64,000 bases of DNA from Arcobacter arenosus (GTDB taxonomy: Bacteria; Campylobacterota; Campylobacteria; Campylobacterales; Arcobacteraceae): assembly GCF_005771535.1 (NCBI RefSeq), contig NZ_VANU01000003.1:277809-341808 (forward strand), written 5' to 3'. The notes under the pieces were generated by a model. The model was not told the DNA's origin and did no database searches. It was given only the letters and a program-made list of their open reading frames with translations. Positions 16,012 through 25,248 of this stretch are shown in pieces. The position numbers and the translations under genes are program-made. Each line of letters opens with the position of its first letter. Position 1 is the stretch's first letter.

Positions 16012-18003
16012 ATGAGAATTAATACAAATGTGTCTTCTTTAAGCGCACAAGAAGCAAACAAAAACACGAATAACAACATTGCTAAATCTTTAGAGAAACT
16101 ATCTACAGGTTTAAAAATCAACAAAGCTGCAGATGATGCATCTGGTTTAGCTATTGCTGATAAACTTAGAACTCAAGGTAACTCTATTGGTCAAGGTATC
16201 TCAAATGCTAACTCAGCAGTTGCATTAATCCAAATTGCTGATAAAGCTATGGCTGAGCAATCTAACATTTTAGATACAATCAAAACTAAACTTATTCAAG
16301 CATCTACTTCTACTACTTCTGAAGATGGTAGAGAAGCTATTAGAAAAGATATTCAAAAACTTTTAGAGCAATTTGACAATATCTCTGGTCAAACTAACTA
16401 TAATGGTTTAAATCTTTTAAATGAAAAAGATAAAGAATTTGTTTTCCAAGTTGGAGAAGACTCATCTTTTGATATTGGTTTAAAAACTGAATTCGCTGTT
16501 AATACATCTGGTCTTGGTAGTGCAGGAAATGAAGGAACAACTACTTCTACTATCAAAACTACTGGTGGTGCTGCAGGAAATGTTACTTTAGAAGGTGAAG
16601 TATCTAATGCTTCAATTACTGTTAGTTCAACAGCTGGTGATGTATCTATAAGTGCTGCATCAGCAGCATCTGCTTCTTCAACATCAGAAATGTCAGTTAA
16701 TGTTTCTGCAAATGATGTTTCTAAAATAGGTCTTAGTAATACTACAACTACAAGTTCAATAGTATTATCAACTGATGATGTTGAATTAGCTAAATTCTTA
16801 GATAAAGAAGCTGATAAATCAACTTCTGATGGATTAACAAAAATCTCAAGTGGTGTATATGAATTTAAATCTACTGCAGATGCTACAGAATCAACTATCA
16901 CATTTGAAAATAATGCATTAGTTGATATTAGTAGTTTAAAAGTTAGTAATCTATCTTCATTAACTACTGGTGGAGATATATTCAACGTTTACACTAACGA
17001 AGCTGTTACTATTGAAAAACTTGGTGGAGGAGAAGATATCTCTATTAATAATAGTGGTAATGATGTTATGGATGTAAAAATCAATGGTGACACATCAGAA
17101 GGTATTGCTTATACAGCAGGAACTTATGCAATGCTTACAGAAGGTACAATTGCAGTTAGAGACAATTCTACTTCAGCAACACTTGATGTTGTAGCTATTA
17201 ACTCTGTTGAAGCAACTACTACTTCAGAAGTAGCTATTAACTCATTTACTGCTGCATCTGATGCAAATGTAAAATCTATTTCATTAAGAAATACTGGTGC
17301 TGAAGCAAGTGTTATTATATCTACTACAGATGGTACTACAGCTCAAGCTTTAAGAGATGCTGGTCTTAATGAAAATGCAGATGGTACATTTACTTGGGCT
17401 ACATCAGGGGTTGATGATACTAATACATTAGATTTTGGAACAGATGGAATTGATATTGGAAACATTAGTTTCTCAGATGTTGATAAAAACACTACTTCTA
17501 ATGATGTTATCTTTATTGAAACATCAGGTACAGTTACAATCTCTAATGATAAAGCAGAAGGTACTGATGCTGATTACGGTCATATAAGTGTATCTTTAAC
17601 TACTTCTGAAACAGCTGCTGCTTTTGAAACTGCTGGTGTTGGATTTGGAGAAGTTAGTTCAGGTATGGCATTTAAAAACCTTGAAGGTCTTATGGCTCTA
17701 GGGGAAGGTGATTTAACTTCTGAAACAGCAAATAACTTTATGTCTGTTGTTGATGATGCATTAACTCAACTTAACTCTGTTAGATCTGACTTTGGTGCTA
17801 CTCAAAACCAATTAGACTCTGCTATTAGAAATATGCAAACAGTGCAAACTAATATTAAAGCAGCGGAATCTGTAATTAGAGATGTTGACTATGCTGCAGA
17901 ATCAGCGAACTTCAATAAACAAAATATTATTGCTCAAGCTGGGTCTTATGCTATGTCTCAAGCTAATGCAGTACAACAAAACGTATTAAGACTACTTCAG
18001 TAG
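16012..18003 (+). CDS. flaB: Flagellin, second tandem copy
   Basis: Second filament subunit, 663 residues, nearly identical to the copy 214 bases upstream. Differences cluster at residues 180-225 (for example a GGAAGNV insertion), around 335-355 and at scattered C-terminal sites such as MALGEGDLTSETANNF. The rest matches, down to synonymous codons over long stretches. The frame opens at a TTG (15997), but the ATG at 16012 with GAAAGGA upstream gives the flagellin start MRINTNVSSL. In this phylum paired flagellins are often expressed at different levels; the different leaders here fit that. It is a likely target of the Maf-dependent glycosylation encoded downstream. Confidence 0.95.
   Translation: MRINTNVSSLSAQEANKNTNNNIAKSLEKLSTGLKINKAADDASGLAIADKLRTQGNSIGQGISNANSAVALIQIADKAMAEQSNILDTIKTKLIQASTSTTSEDGREAIRKDIQKLLEQFDNISGQTNYNGLNLLNEKDKEFVFQVGEDSSFDIGLKTEFAVNTSGLGSAGNEGTTTSTIKTTGGAAGNVTLEGEVSNASITVSSTAGDVSISAASAASASSTSEMSVNVSANDVSKIGLSNTTTTSSIVLSTDDVELAKFLDKEADKSTSDGLTKISSGVYEFKSTADATESTITFENNALVDISSLKVSNLSSLTTGGDIFNVYTNEAVTIEKLGGGEDISINNSGNDVMDVKINGDTSEGIAYTAGTYAMLTEGTIAVRDNSTSATLDVVAINSVEATTTSEVAINSFTAASDANVKSISLRNTGAEASVIISTTDGTTAQALRDAGLNENADGTFTWATSGVDDTNTLDFGTDGIDIGNISFSDVDKNTTSNDVIFIETSGTVTISNDKAEGTDADYGHISVSLTTSETAAAFETAGVGFGEVSSGMAFKNLEGLMALGEGDLTSETANNFMSVVDDALTQLNSVRSDFGATQNQLDSAIRNMQTVQTNIKAAESVIRDVDYAAESANFNKQNIIAQAGSYAMSQANAVQQNVLRLLQ
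16021..16352 (+). repeat. 332-base identical block shared by the two flagellin genes (copy 2)
   Basis: Partner of 13828-14159, offset by 2193 bases, with no mismatch by eye. Confidence 0.85.
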
Positions 18004-18011
18004 TTGAACAA

Positions 18012-18030
18012 GTAGTAGCTTAGCTACTAC
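18012..18030 (+). other. Hairpin just after the second flagellin gene
   Basis: GTAGTAGC and GCTACTAC are separated by TTA, giving an 8-base perfect stem 8 bases after the stop codon. No T run follows, so it is not a classical terminator. It might protect the mRNA 3' end. Confidence 0.6.
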
Positions 18031-18047
18031 GAATACGTTTCTGTGAA

Positions 18048-18071
18048 AACGTTCTTAGATTACTTCAATAG
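18048..18071 (+). pseudogene. Orphan flagellin 3' end (NVLRLLQ-stop)
   Basis: These 24 bases read in frame as N-V-L-R-L-L-Q-stop. The first 23 match the 3' end of the first flagellin gene (15775-15797) exactly, differing only in the last base (TAG, not TAA). They match the adjacent second copy much less well, as that uses other codons. It is probably a scar of a deleted third flagellin or of an unequal recombination between copies. Confidence 0.7.
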
Positions 18072-18090
18072 AAAGTAATTTAATTCTAAT

Positions 18091-18116
18091 AAAGTAGTGA
18101 CTTAAGTCACTACTTT
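18091..18116. terminator. Bidirectional terminator between flagellin and maf
   Basis: A perfect 26-base palindrome whose left half is AAAGTAGTGACTT. It ends in TTT on both strands and overlaps the last codon and stop of the convergent maf gene (stop at 18110-18112). Confidence 0.65.
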
Positions 18117-20068
18117 AAATTAATATCTTTAACTCTATTTTCTACTTCTTCAAAAAATTCTAATAATTTTAATAAAGAACTATTTACAAAATTCATTGCT
18201 TTATTTTTATCTGATGTAGCAAGTGCATGGGTATATAAAGCTGTATAAAAGTGATACATAGTCCCTTTTAATAAAGACCTTGTTAAATAACTTTTGTTTT
18301 CATAATTAGGATTATTTGCTATTTCATATGTAGTTGAGATTAAATCAAAAAGTTCTTTAAATGTTTCAATCTCTTTTTGTGTAACTATCTCTTTAATTTC
18401 TTTAATATTAGAAATCAACATTTCTTTTTCTGATTTATATATTGAATCTATTTCTTTATGAAGTTTTTCAAAATCAAAATCAAAATTGTTTTCTATTCCT
18501 TTTAAAATATCAACTTTGTTAATTTTGTTATCTAGCTTTATACTTTCCGCTTTAAATGGTGTTGTTCCATCAATATATAAACCATCACTACAATTAAAAT
18601 AATTAATTTTAATTTTTCTTTTAACTTTATAATCAAGAATACAATTCTCAGCTCTTTGTTTACACCAATTAAATATATTAGTTGTCATAAACTTTTCTTC
18701 TTTATCAAAATTACCAGGAAATTTTTCTTTTAATAAATCTAATGTATTTACTTTATGCTCTTTAGTATTATAATAGATTGTATCTTTTGAATGATGACTT
18801 TCAGGATCTTTAAATCCCATATCTGTACCAAACATAAATATATTTTGAAATCCTATATCAGATAAAAAAGATAATGCCCCATTAACAATAGTTGGATTAC
18901 AATGATTTAACTTAGGTATATCTTCTGGGACAATAGAAGACCCTGCATCATTATCTCTAAAATAAATTTTTGCACTTTTAAACATACTATATACTTTAGG
19001 ATCAATAACATTTAAACCAATCATATCAATGTTTTTCAAGTACTCTTTAGTTCCATAATTTTCAATGATAGAAGCCATAAAAGTTGGTCTTTCAATTTCC
19101 ATATGAAAATCAGGAGAAATACCATTTTTATATAAAACTCTTAATGCAGTACCACAAGATATTAATACAACATTATCTTTATGCTTTTTAATATATTCTA
19201 TATCTTTATCAATTGATGGACCTGAGGCAACTATGAAAGCTGTAGAATTTTTAGGTAATTTATTACTATATCTATAAACAGGTAAATCATCATTTAGATT
19301 TTTAATAGTATGTTCTAAACTTATTATTTCATCATCATAAAAACCTTGACCAGTGAAAGCTATATCAATTTTTTCTATAAATTTTTCTTTAAATTCATCA
19401 AAAAACTTAGATTTATAATGGGTATAAAAAGGGATTAAATAAAACTGATAAGAAAAGTTTTTATAAATAGTATTAAGTACAATTCTTGATATTTCTTGAC
19501 TATTACTACCAATACAAAAATGAAGACCATGATTTTTTTGTTTAAAATACATAAAAATAGGTCTCCAATCTAAAAGATGAAAACTAACTTTTAACATTTC
19601 ATAACTTTCATCTACAATAATAATTTCTTTAATACCATTTGATTGTTGAATTAACTTTTGAATATGAGCCCCTGAACCAATCCCCATCATCAATAAAAAA
19701 GGAAAATATCCTTCTAAGTTTTGATGATAGTTCTCGAAGCCTTTATTTTCTTTTAAATACTCCGATTTTAGTTCAATGCCTTTAATTAATTTATCATGGT
19801 AATAATCTTTGTCACTATCTTTATTCCAAGTAGGTTTTTTAAAAAACATTGGAGGATTATCTAAAAAAGCATTTACTTGAGCTTGTATAGCTAAATCAAC
19901 TTTCCCAGGATAAATATTTTTACCCTTTATAGCTATATTATATTCACCTAATTGAGTAATATTTAGTTCATAATCTTTTATATCTGCTTTAATAATACTA
20001 TTATAAACCTCTGGCCAACCTTCTTTTAAAAAAGTCATATTATTTTGATAGTTTTTTTCTAAATCCAT
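18110..20068 (-). CDS. maf: Motility accessory factor Maf (DUF115), flagellin nonulosonate transferase
   Basis: Cytoplasmic protein of 652 residues that in Campylobacter, Helicobacter, Aeromonas and Magnetospirillum is required to put pseudaminic or legionaminic acid on flagellin before export. The DUF115/MAF core is clear: STAFIVASGPSIDKD at about residue 275-290, VLISCGTALRVLYKNGISPDFHMEIERP-like text after it, and MFGTDMGFKDPESHHSKD. The N-terminal GIGSGAHIQKL segment (about 130) looks like a nucleotide-binding loop. GAAGGA precedes the ATG. It lies convergent to the flagellin genes and is the last gene of the sugar locus, with pseI directly upstream. Confidence 0.92.
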   Translation of the reverse strand: MDLEKNYQNNMTFLKEGWPEVYNSIIKADIKDYELNITQLGEYNIAIKGKNIYPGKVDLAIQAQVNAFLDNPPMFFKKPTWNKDSDKDYYHDKLIKGIELKSEYLKENKGFENYHQNLEGYFPFLLMMGIGSGAHIQKLIQQSNGIKEIIIVDESYEMLKVSFHLLDWRPIFMYFKQKNHGLHFCIGSNSQEISRIVLNTIYKNFSYQFYLIPFYTHYKSKFFDEFKEKFIEKIDIAFTGQGFYDDEIISLEHTIKNLNDDLPVYRYSNKLPKNSTAFIVASGPSIDKDIEYIKKHKDNVVLISCGTALRVLYKNGISPDFHMEIERPTFMASIIENYGTKEYLKNIDMIGLNVIDPKVYSMFKSAKIYFRDNDAGSSIVPEDIPKLNHCNPTIVNGALSFLSDIGFQNIFMFGTDMGFKDPESHHSKDTIYYNTKEHKVNTLDLLKEKFPGNFDKEEKFMTTNIFNWCKQRAENCILDYKVKRKIKINYFNCSDGLYIDGTTPFKAESIKLDNKINKVDILKGIENNFDFDFEKLHKEIDSIYKSEKEMLISNIKEIKEIVTQKEIETFKELFDLISTTYEIANNPNYENKSYLTRSLLKGTMYHFYTALYTHALATSDKNKAMNFVNSSLLKLLEFFEEVENRVKDINLK

Positions 20069-20121
20069 ACTTTTCCTTCTTTTATTGTACTAGTTCACAG
20101 TAATCTCATATACAAAATAAA

Positions 20122-21237
20122 TTAATCTTTCCCTTCAAGAATAGTCCAATTAACTTGTGTACCTTTTTTTAAATCTTTATTTACCTTTTTCCCTAAAAAA
20201 TCATTCAAATATTTAGGATGCATCCCATAGCCAGGTCTTACACTTCTAATATTTTCAGAAGTAAGCATTTCACCTTTTTTTATATCTTTAGATATATAAA
20301 GACTTCGAGCAAATTGTCTTGATTTTTTCTTTTTAGAGGTCATACTGTAGTCTACTTTTCCAAGAAGTTTTTCAGTATCCCTAACTACTTTTATCATCTG
20401 TGCAAACTCTTCTTTATCTAAAGAAAATTCAGCATCAGGCCCTCCTATAGATTTATCCAAAATAAAATGTTTTTCTATAACTTTTGCTCCTAATGTTGTA
20501 GCAACAATAGGGGCAGTAGTTCCTAAGGTATGGTCGGAGAAACCTGATATAACATTAAATGTTTGGGCAAGATTTGGTATTATAACTAAGTTTGCATCTT
20601 CAAAGGGTGCTGGATATGCACTTGTACATTTTAAAAGTACAATATCATTATTCCCTGCACTTCTACAAATATCTACGGCATCTTGAATCTCATCAATAGT
20701 AGCTATACCTGTACTAATTATTATAGGTTTGCCTTTCGAAGCTACATACTTGATAAGTTCATGATCTGATATTTCAAATGATGCTATTTTGTATGCACTA
20801 GGATTAAATTGCTCTAAAAAATCCACTGCCGTTTTATCAAAAGGAGTTGAAAATATATCAATATCTAAACTTCTTGCATAATCAAATAATTGCTTATGCC
20901 ATTCCCATGGTGTTGAAGCCCATTCATATAATTCATATAAACTTTTTCCATCCCAAAGAGTTCCACCTTTTACTATAAAGTCATCTTCTTTACACTTTAA
21001 TGTCATAGTATCCGCTGTATATGTTTGAAGCTTAATAGCATTTGCCCCTATTTCTTTTGCTGCTTTTATAGTGTCCAATGCGTTTTGAATACATCCATTA
21101 TGATTAGCACTTAATTCTGCAATTATATATATTCCATCTTTGTTTAGATCAAAATCACCTATTTTACACACAAAGGGTTCCTTAAAATTATTATTTCTAA
21201 AATTATTCAGTTTTTTATCTGAACTTAAGGGTTTCAT
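20122..21237 (-). CDS. pseI: Pseudaminic acid synthase PseI
   Basis: Condenses 2,4-diacetamido-2,4,6-trideoxy-L-altrose with phosphoenolpyruvate to give pseudaminic acid. The NeuB barrel shows YIIAELSANHNG, and PseI rather than NeuB or LegI identity is shown by FIVKGGTLWDGKSLYELYEW, the TPWEWHK segment and the STPFDKTAVDFL block. The C-terminal SAF domain has IKKGEMLTSENIRSVRPGYG. I chose the ATG at 21237 (371 residues); a TTG seven codons earlier is possible and neither has a strong ribosome site. It lies about 24 kb from pseG, pseF, pseC and pseB and seems to have its own promoter in the 92 bases upstream. Confidence 0.93.
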   Translation of the reverse strand: MKPLSSDKKLNNFRNNNFKEPFVCKIGDFDLNKDGIYIIAELSANHNGCIQNALDTIKAAKEIGANAIKLQTYTADTMTLKCKEDDFIVKGGTLWDGKSLYELYEWASTPWEWHKQLFDYARSLDIDIFSTPFDKTAVDFLEQFNPSAYKIASFEISDHELIKYVASKGKPIIISTGIATIDEIQDAVDICRSAGNNDIVLLKCTSAYPAPFEDANLVIIPNLAQTFNVISGFSDHTLGTTAPIVATTLGAKVIEKHFILDKSIGGPDAEFSLDKEEFAQMIKVVRDTEKLLGKVDYSMTSKKKKSRQFARSLYISKDIKKGEMLTSENIRSVRPGYGMHPKYLNDFLGKKVNKDLKKGTQVNWTILEGKD

Positions 21238-21298
21238 TATACTTTTTTTCAAATTCAATTGGACTTATAAAGACTAAATAATAATACTTTGTATTAAG

Positions 21299-21304
21299 AT
21301 TATA
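21299..21304 (-). promoter_or_regulatory. -10 element of pseI-maf
   Basis: TATAAT on the minus strand within one of the few gaps in the sugar locus (21238-21329); the predicted leader is about 55 bases. It would let pseI and maf be transcribed separately. Confidence 0.45.
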
Positions 21305-21329
21305 TTAAATATATTATCATTTAATTTTT

Positions 21330-22409
21330 TTATTCTAATATCTCTTTAATGATATTTTTAATACTTATATCCATTTGATTTAAAATACTCACATTTATCT
21401 CTTGACCTATCAGTTCTTTTGACTTAGCAATTAATTCATCTTTATTTTTTACCCATACCATCATATTATTATCAATTTGATATTTGTCATAGTGACAAAT
21501 AAAGCTTCTAGTTGAAATAGTTGGCGTACCTAAAAAACATGCTTCAGTATTAATTGTACCTCCGCCACCTATAAATAAATCTGCAAATTTTAATAAGTGT
21601 TGTATTTTTACTTTTTCTTCAAGTACAATAGCAAAGGGAAATTCATCTTTTAAATAACTACTTTCATATCGTGGTATGATTATGATATTAACATTTAATT
21701 TTTGTTGTATTTGCTCTAGTGATTCATATAAAAAAGGATACTTTTTATTTACATAGCTTGACTTATATTCTTCCTCTCTTATAACAATTGTTTTTTTTGA
21801 GTAATCCATAGGATAGTTTTTTAATATTCTATAAACATACTCTTTATTGTAATTAAACTTTTTTAACCAGATAAGAGGGTCTATAAAATCGTATTGAAAA
21901 ATCTGCTCATCATCAAGACCAAATCTTTTTATAACTTGATCTGGCACAACAAAAGGCTTAAACATTTTAGCAGCTAAAGGTATTGTAAGTCTAGCTTGAG
22001 GAAGAGCCTTTTTAAAATTTTCATTGAAATCAGATAAAGGTATATCATAAAAGTTATATATAGGTATTCCCAAACCAAAAGCTGCTCGGCAAGCATCTAC
22101 GGAAGATAGACAAACCAATTTCTCAATATTATGATGTGCTAGATAATCAATAATTTTAAACTGTCTATCAAGTGATGTTTTATACTTTGATATAAGACAA
22201 TTTCCACCAAAATTTCCAATATTTTCAAATTCCAGATTATAAAGTTTTAATAACTCTACAGTCTCTTTGTATCCTTCACCACCTCTTGTGGTAATAAGTG
22301 TATTTTTATGTTTTTGTATCTCTTTTATTATTGGCTCAAAAAAAAGCACAGACTTTGGTGTGACGAGATCAAACCATATAATCCCTTCTGCCTTTTGTTT
22401 CGTTCTCAT
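21330..22409 (-). CDS. DUF354 family protein, GT-B-like
   Basis: A protein of 359 residues resembling the DUF354 family, which has the fold of UDP-GlcNAc 2-epimerases and GT-B glycosyltransferases. The N-terminus reads IIWFDLVTPKSVLFFEPIIKE and TTRGGEGYKETVELLKLYNLEFENIG. The C-terminal nucleotide-sugar site is probably LFIGGGGTINTEACFLGTPTIS (about 283-303). No signal or membrane segment is seen. The start shares one base with the asnB stop. It is the last gene before the pseI promoter. It may be a glycosyltransferase or an epimerase; the sequence does not decide. Confidence 0.75.
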   Translation of the reverse strand: MRTKQKAEGIIWFDLVTPKSVLFFEPIIKEIQKHKNTLITTRGGEGYKETVELLKLYNLEFENIGNFGGNCLISKYKTSLDRQFKIIDYLAHHNIEKLVCLSSVDACRAAFGLGIPIYNFYDIPLSDFNENFKKALPQARLTIPLAAKMFKPFVVPDQVIKRFGLDDEQIFQYDFIDPLIWLKKFNYNKEYVYRILKNYPMDYSKKTIVIREEEYKSSYVNKKYPFLYESLEQIQQKLNVNIIIIPRYESSYLKDEFPFAIVLEEKVKIQHLLKFADLFIGGGGTINTEACFLGTPTISTRSFICHYDKYQIDNNMMVWVKNKDELIAKSKELIGQEINVSILNQMDISIKNIIKEILE

Positions 22410-24160
22410 TAATACACCTTTTTAAACCATTTAGCAAATATAAAAAGATTCCAAATATGCTGTTTAAATCTCTTTTCTTTGGATTCATTAAATAAAAATC
22501 TTATAAAATCTTCATTAAAAATATTTAATTTTTTATTTACTTCTAAAATAGTGTGAAGAATATCTTCTTTATACTCTTCATATAACCACTCAATAAAAGG
22601 AGAAGAAAAACCTTTTTTTCTTCTGTGTACTATTTCATTAGGTAAATATTTTAATGCTACTTGCTTTAAAAGATATTTATTTGTATTTCCTTTCTTTAGG
22701 TTTTCACCTACACTTAACATATACTCAACTAGATGGTAATCTAAAAAAGGTGCTCTTAATTCTAAAGAATTTGCCATTGACATTCTATCTAATTTTGTCA
22801 TTAATACTTCTGCAATCCATATCTTAAAATCTATATATGTAAGCCACTTATATGGAGGATAAGTACATTTCATATAATTTTCTACATGGTTTTTAATTTT
22901 ATATTCTTTAAGAACTCTTTGTTTCTGATTCTCACTAAAAGTTTCTCCATAAGTTTGATAAATATGTCTTTTTTCAAAAGCTCTGTTATTATATTCCCAC
23001 TCTTTAGTAAAAGTAAACAGCTCTTTTGAACCTTTACTTTGATAATAATTCAACATTGTAAAATAATTATCATAACCTAAAAAGCTCTCATCACTTCCCT
23101 CTCCAGAAAGAGCAACTTTAATACCTTGGTTATGAATAAACTCACTTAAAAGATATGTTGGAATAGCCGCTGAATCACCAAAAGGTTCATCAGTATAGTC
23201 AATCATCTTATCAATGGTTTCTATATAATCTTTTCTATTAATAATCAACTCATGATGATTTGAATTAATATGCTTTGATACGACTTTTGCATAATCTATT
23301 TCACTATAGTGTTTATGTTCATCATAACCTATACAAAAGGTATTTATCTTATTTTTTGAAAACTTTGAATATAGAGCAGAAGTTAAAGATGAATCAATTC
23401 CACCTGAAAGTAAAGTTGCAACTTCAACATCTGAAACTAGCCTTTGATTAACACTATTTATTAAAATATCTTCTATATCATTTAAAACTGTCTCTTCATT
23501 TCTTTTAACATTTTTAATATTATCAATATCATAATATTTTTTAATTTTAAAGCTAGTTTCATCAAAAATTAAAAAATGCCCTGCTGGTAATTTTTTTATA
23601 TCTTCATAGAAAGTATTATCTTCAATAGGTGTTAAAAATGATAGGTATTGTGATAAAGCTTTTTGATTTAAATTTGGAGTTGAATCAAGTAATTTTAAAA
23701 TAGACTTTATCTCACTTGCATAAATAAACTTATCATTTTTTAAATAATAATAAAAAGGTTTTTTCCCAAATCTATCCCGAGCACAAAAATATCTACCTTT
23801 TTTTATGTCATAAATAGAAAAAGAGAACATTCCATTAATTTTATTTAAAAAGTTTTCTCCATATTTTTGATAAAGTCTTATTAAAACTTCTGTATCACTT
23901 TTAGTTATACACAAAAGTTTTTCTTCTTTTATTATCTCTTTATAATTATAAATTTCTCCATTAAAAATGATAATAATATCATCAAAAACCATAGGTTGAT
24001 TAGCTTCACTTTCTAAATCAATAATAGCTAATCTAGTATGTCCAAATTGACAATTCTCATATTCATATAAACCTAAATTATCTGGACCTCTATGATTTAA
24101 AAGTTTTAAAGAATCAAGAAAAAAAGATGATTTAAAATTTGTACCTAAGATACCACACAT
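22409..24160 (-). CDS. asnB: Asparagine synthase-like amidotransferase (AsnB)
   Basis: Glutamine-dependent amidotransferase of 583 residues. Cys2 (MCGILG) is the glutaminase nucleophile, with LNHRGPDN and FNGEIYN in the same class II domain. The synthase half has the PP-loop LLSGGIDSSLTSALYS (near 253) and ALSGEGSDESFLGYD, then RAPFLDYHLVEYMLS. The full catalytic set appears intact. AsnB-like genes are frequent in surface-glycan loci, where they may amidate a sugar carboxylate rather than aspartate. It starts one base into the end of the aminotransferase gene, so it is coupled. Plain asparagine synthesis cannot be excluded. Confidence 0.85.
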   Translation of the reverse strand: MCGILGTNFKSSFFLDSLKLLNHRGPDNLGLYEYENCQFGHTRLAIIDLESEANQPMVFDDIIIIFNGEIYNYKEIIKEEKLLCITKSDTEVLIRLYQKYGENFLNKINGMFSFSIYDIKKGRYFCARDRFGKKPFYYYLKNDKFIYASEIKSILKLLDSTPNLNQKALSQYLSFLTPIEDNTFYEDIKKLPAGHFLIFDETSFKIKKYYDIDNIKNVKRNEETVLNDIEDILINSVNQRLVSDVEVATLLSGGIDSSLTSALYSKFSKNKINTFCIGYDEHKHYSEIDYAKVVSKHINSNHHELIINRKDYIETIDKMIDYTDEPFGDSAAIPTYLLSEFIHNQGIKVALSGEGSDESFLGYDNYFTMLNYYQSKGSKELFTFTKEWEYNNRAFEKRHIYQTYGETFSENQKQRVLKEYKIKNHVENYMKCTYPPYKWLTYIDFKIWIAEVLMTKLDRMSMANSLELRAPFLDYHLVEYMLSVGENLKKGNTNKYLLKQVALKYLPNEIVHRRKKGFSSPFIEWLYEEYKEDILHTILEVNKKLNIFNEDFIRFLFNESKEKRFKQHIWNLFIFAKWFKKVY

Positions 24161-25248
24161 TATATTTTCTCACAAATATAATCTATTTCATCCTCAGTTA
24201 AATAAGGATTCATCGGTAAACTTATTATCTCTTTAGAAATTTTTTCACTAATTGGAAAATCTCCCTTTTTATAATTTAAAAAATTGAAACACACTTGTAA
24301 ATGAAGTGGTATTGGATAATGGATAGATGTAGGAATTCCTACTTCTTTTAATCTTGCTTGTAAAATATCTCTATTTTCTGTTCTAATGGAAAATTGAGCC
24401 CATGTTGAAGTACAATTATGTTCAACAAAGGGAAGAATAATATTCTCTTTAAATGAAAGTTTTTTTAAGTATTTTTTAGCAACTTCTTCCCTGAGTAATA
24501 GCTCATCATTAAAATATTTTAACTTAACATTTAAGATTGCAGCTTGTATAGTATCTAATCTTCCACCAATACCAATATATTTATGATGATACCTTTTATT
24601 TTGTCCATGAACTCTCAGTTGCTTTAATTTTTGTGCTAATTCTTTATTGTTTGTAAAAAGTGCGCCCCCATCTCCATAACAACCTAAGGGTTTAGCTGGA
24701 AAAAAAGATGTGATTGAAAGGTCTCCTAAACAACTGTCTTTTATTCCATTATGTGTGGCACCAAAACTTTGTGCTCCATCAATTACAACTTTTAGATTGT
24801 ATTTTTTTGCAATATTTACTATTTCATCAATTTTAGGTGGTTGTCCATATAAAGCTACAGGAATTATAGCTTTAGTTCTATTAGTAATTTTTTCTTCTAT
24901 TAAATTAGGGTCTATATTATAAGTTTTATCATCAATATCTACAAAAACTGGTTTTGCACCAATTAAAGCTATAGTTTCAGCAGTTGAAATAAAAGTAAAA
25001 GGTGTAGTTATAACTTCATCACCCTCTTTAATATTTAAAGCTAATAAAGCTAAAAGAAGAGCATCCGTTCCGGAAGAGCATGCTATTGCATATTTTGCAT
25101 TAGTAAATTCTTCAAGATTTTCTTCTAAAATATTTATCTCTTCACCCATTATGTAATTAGATTTATCTAAAACATTTTGAATAGCTTTATCTATCTCTTT
25201 CTTATAAAGTTGATATTGATATTGTAGGTTAGCAAAATCTATTTTCAT
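24160..25248 (-). CDS. DegT/DnrJ/EryC1/StrS sugar aminotransferase, WlbC/WbpE-like
   Basis: PLP-dependent aminotransferase that adds an amino group to a keto nucleotide sugar. The PLP lysine is K186 in SFFPAKPLGCYGDGGAL, the cofactor Asp/Gln is in VVIDGAQSFGA, and SSGTDALLLAL binds the phosphate. The FDFANLQYQY-like N-terminus (here IDFANLQYQYQ) and the FPAKPLGCYGDGG block resemble WlbC/WbpE, which make UDP-GlcNAc(3NH2)A from the 3-keto acid. The WlbA-like oxidase needed for that step lies at 28.1-29.0 kb in the same operon. Substrate assignment rests on this pairing and family resemblance. Confidence 0.85.
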   Translation of the reverse strand: MKIDFANLQYQYQLYKKEIDKAIQNVLDKSNYIMGEEINILEENLEEFTNAKYAIACSSGTDALLLALLALNIKEGDEVITTPFTFISTAETIALIGAKPVFVDIDDKTYNIDPNLIEEKITNRTKAIIPVALYGQPPKIDEIVNIAKKYNLKVVIDGAQSFGATHNGIKDSCLGDLSITSFFPAKPLGCYGDGGALFTNNKELAQKLKQLRVHGQNKRYHHKYIGIGGRLDTIQAAILNVKLKYFNDELLLREEVAKKYLKKLSFKENIILPFVEHNCTSTWAQFSIRTENRDILQARLKEVGIPTSIHYPIPLHLQVCFNFLNYKKGDFPISEKISKEIISLPMNPYLTEDEIDYICEKI

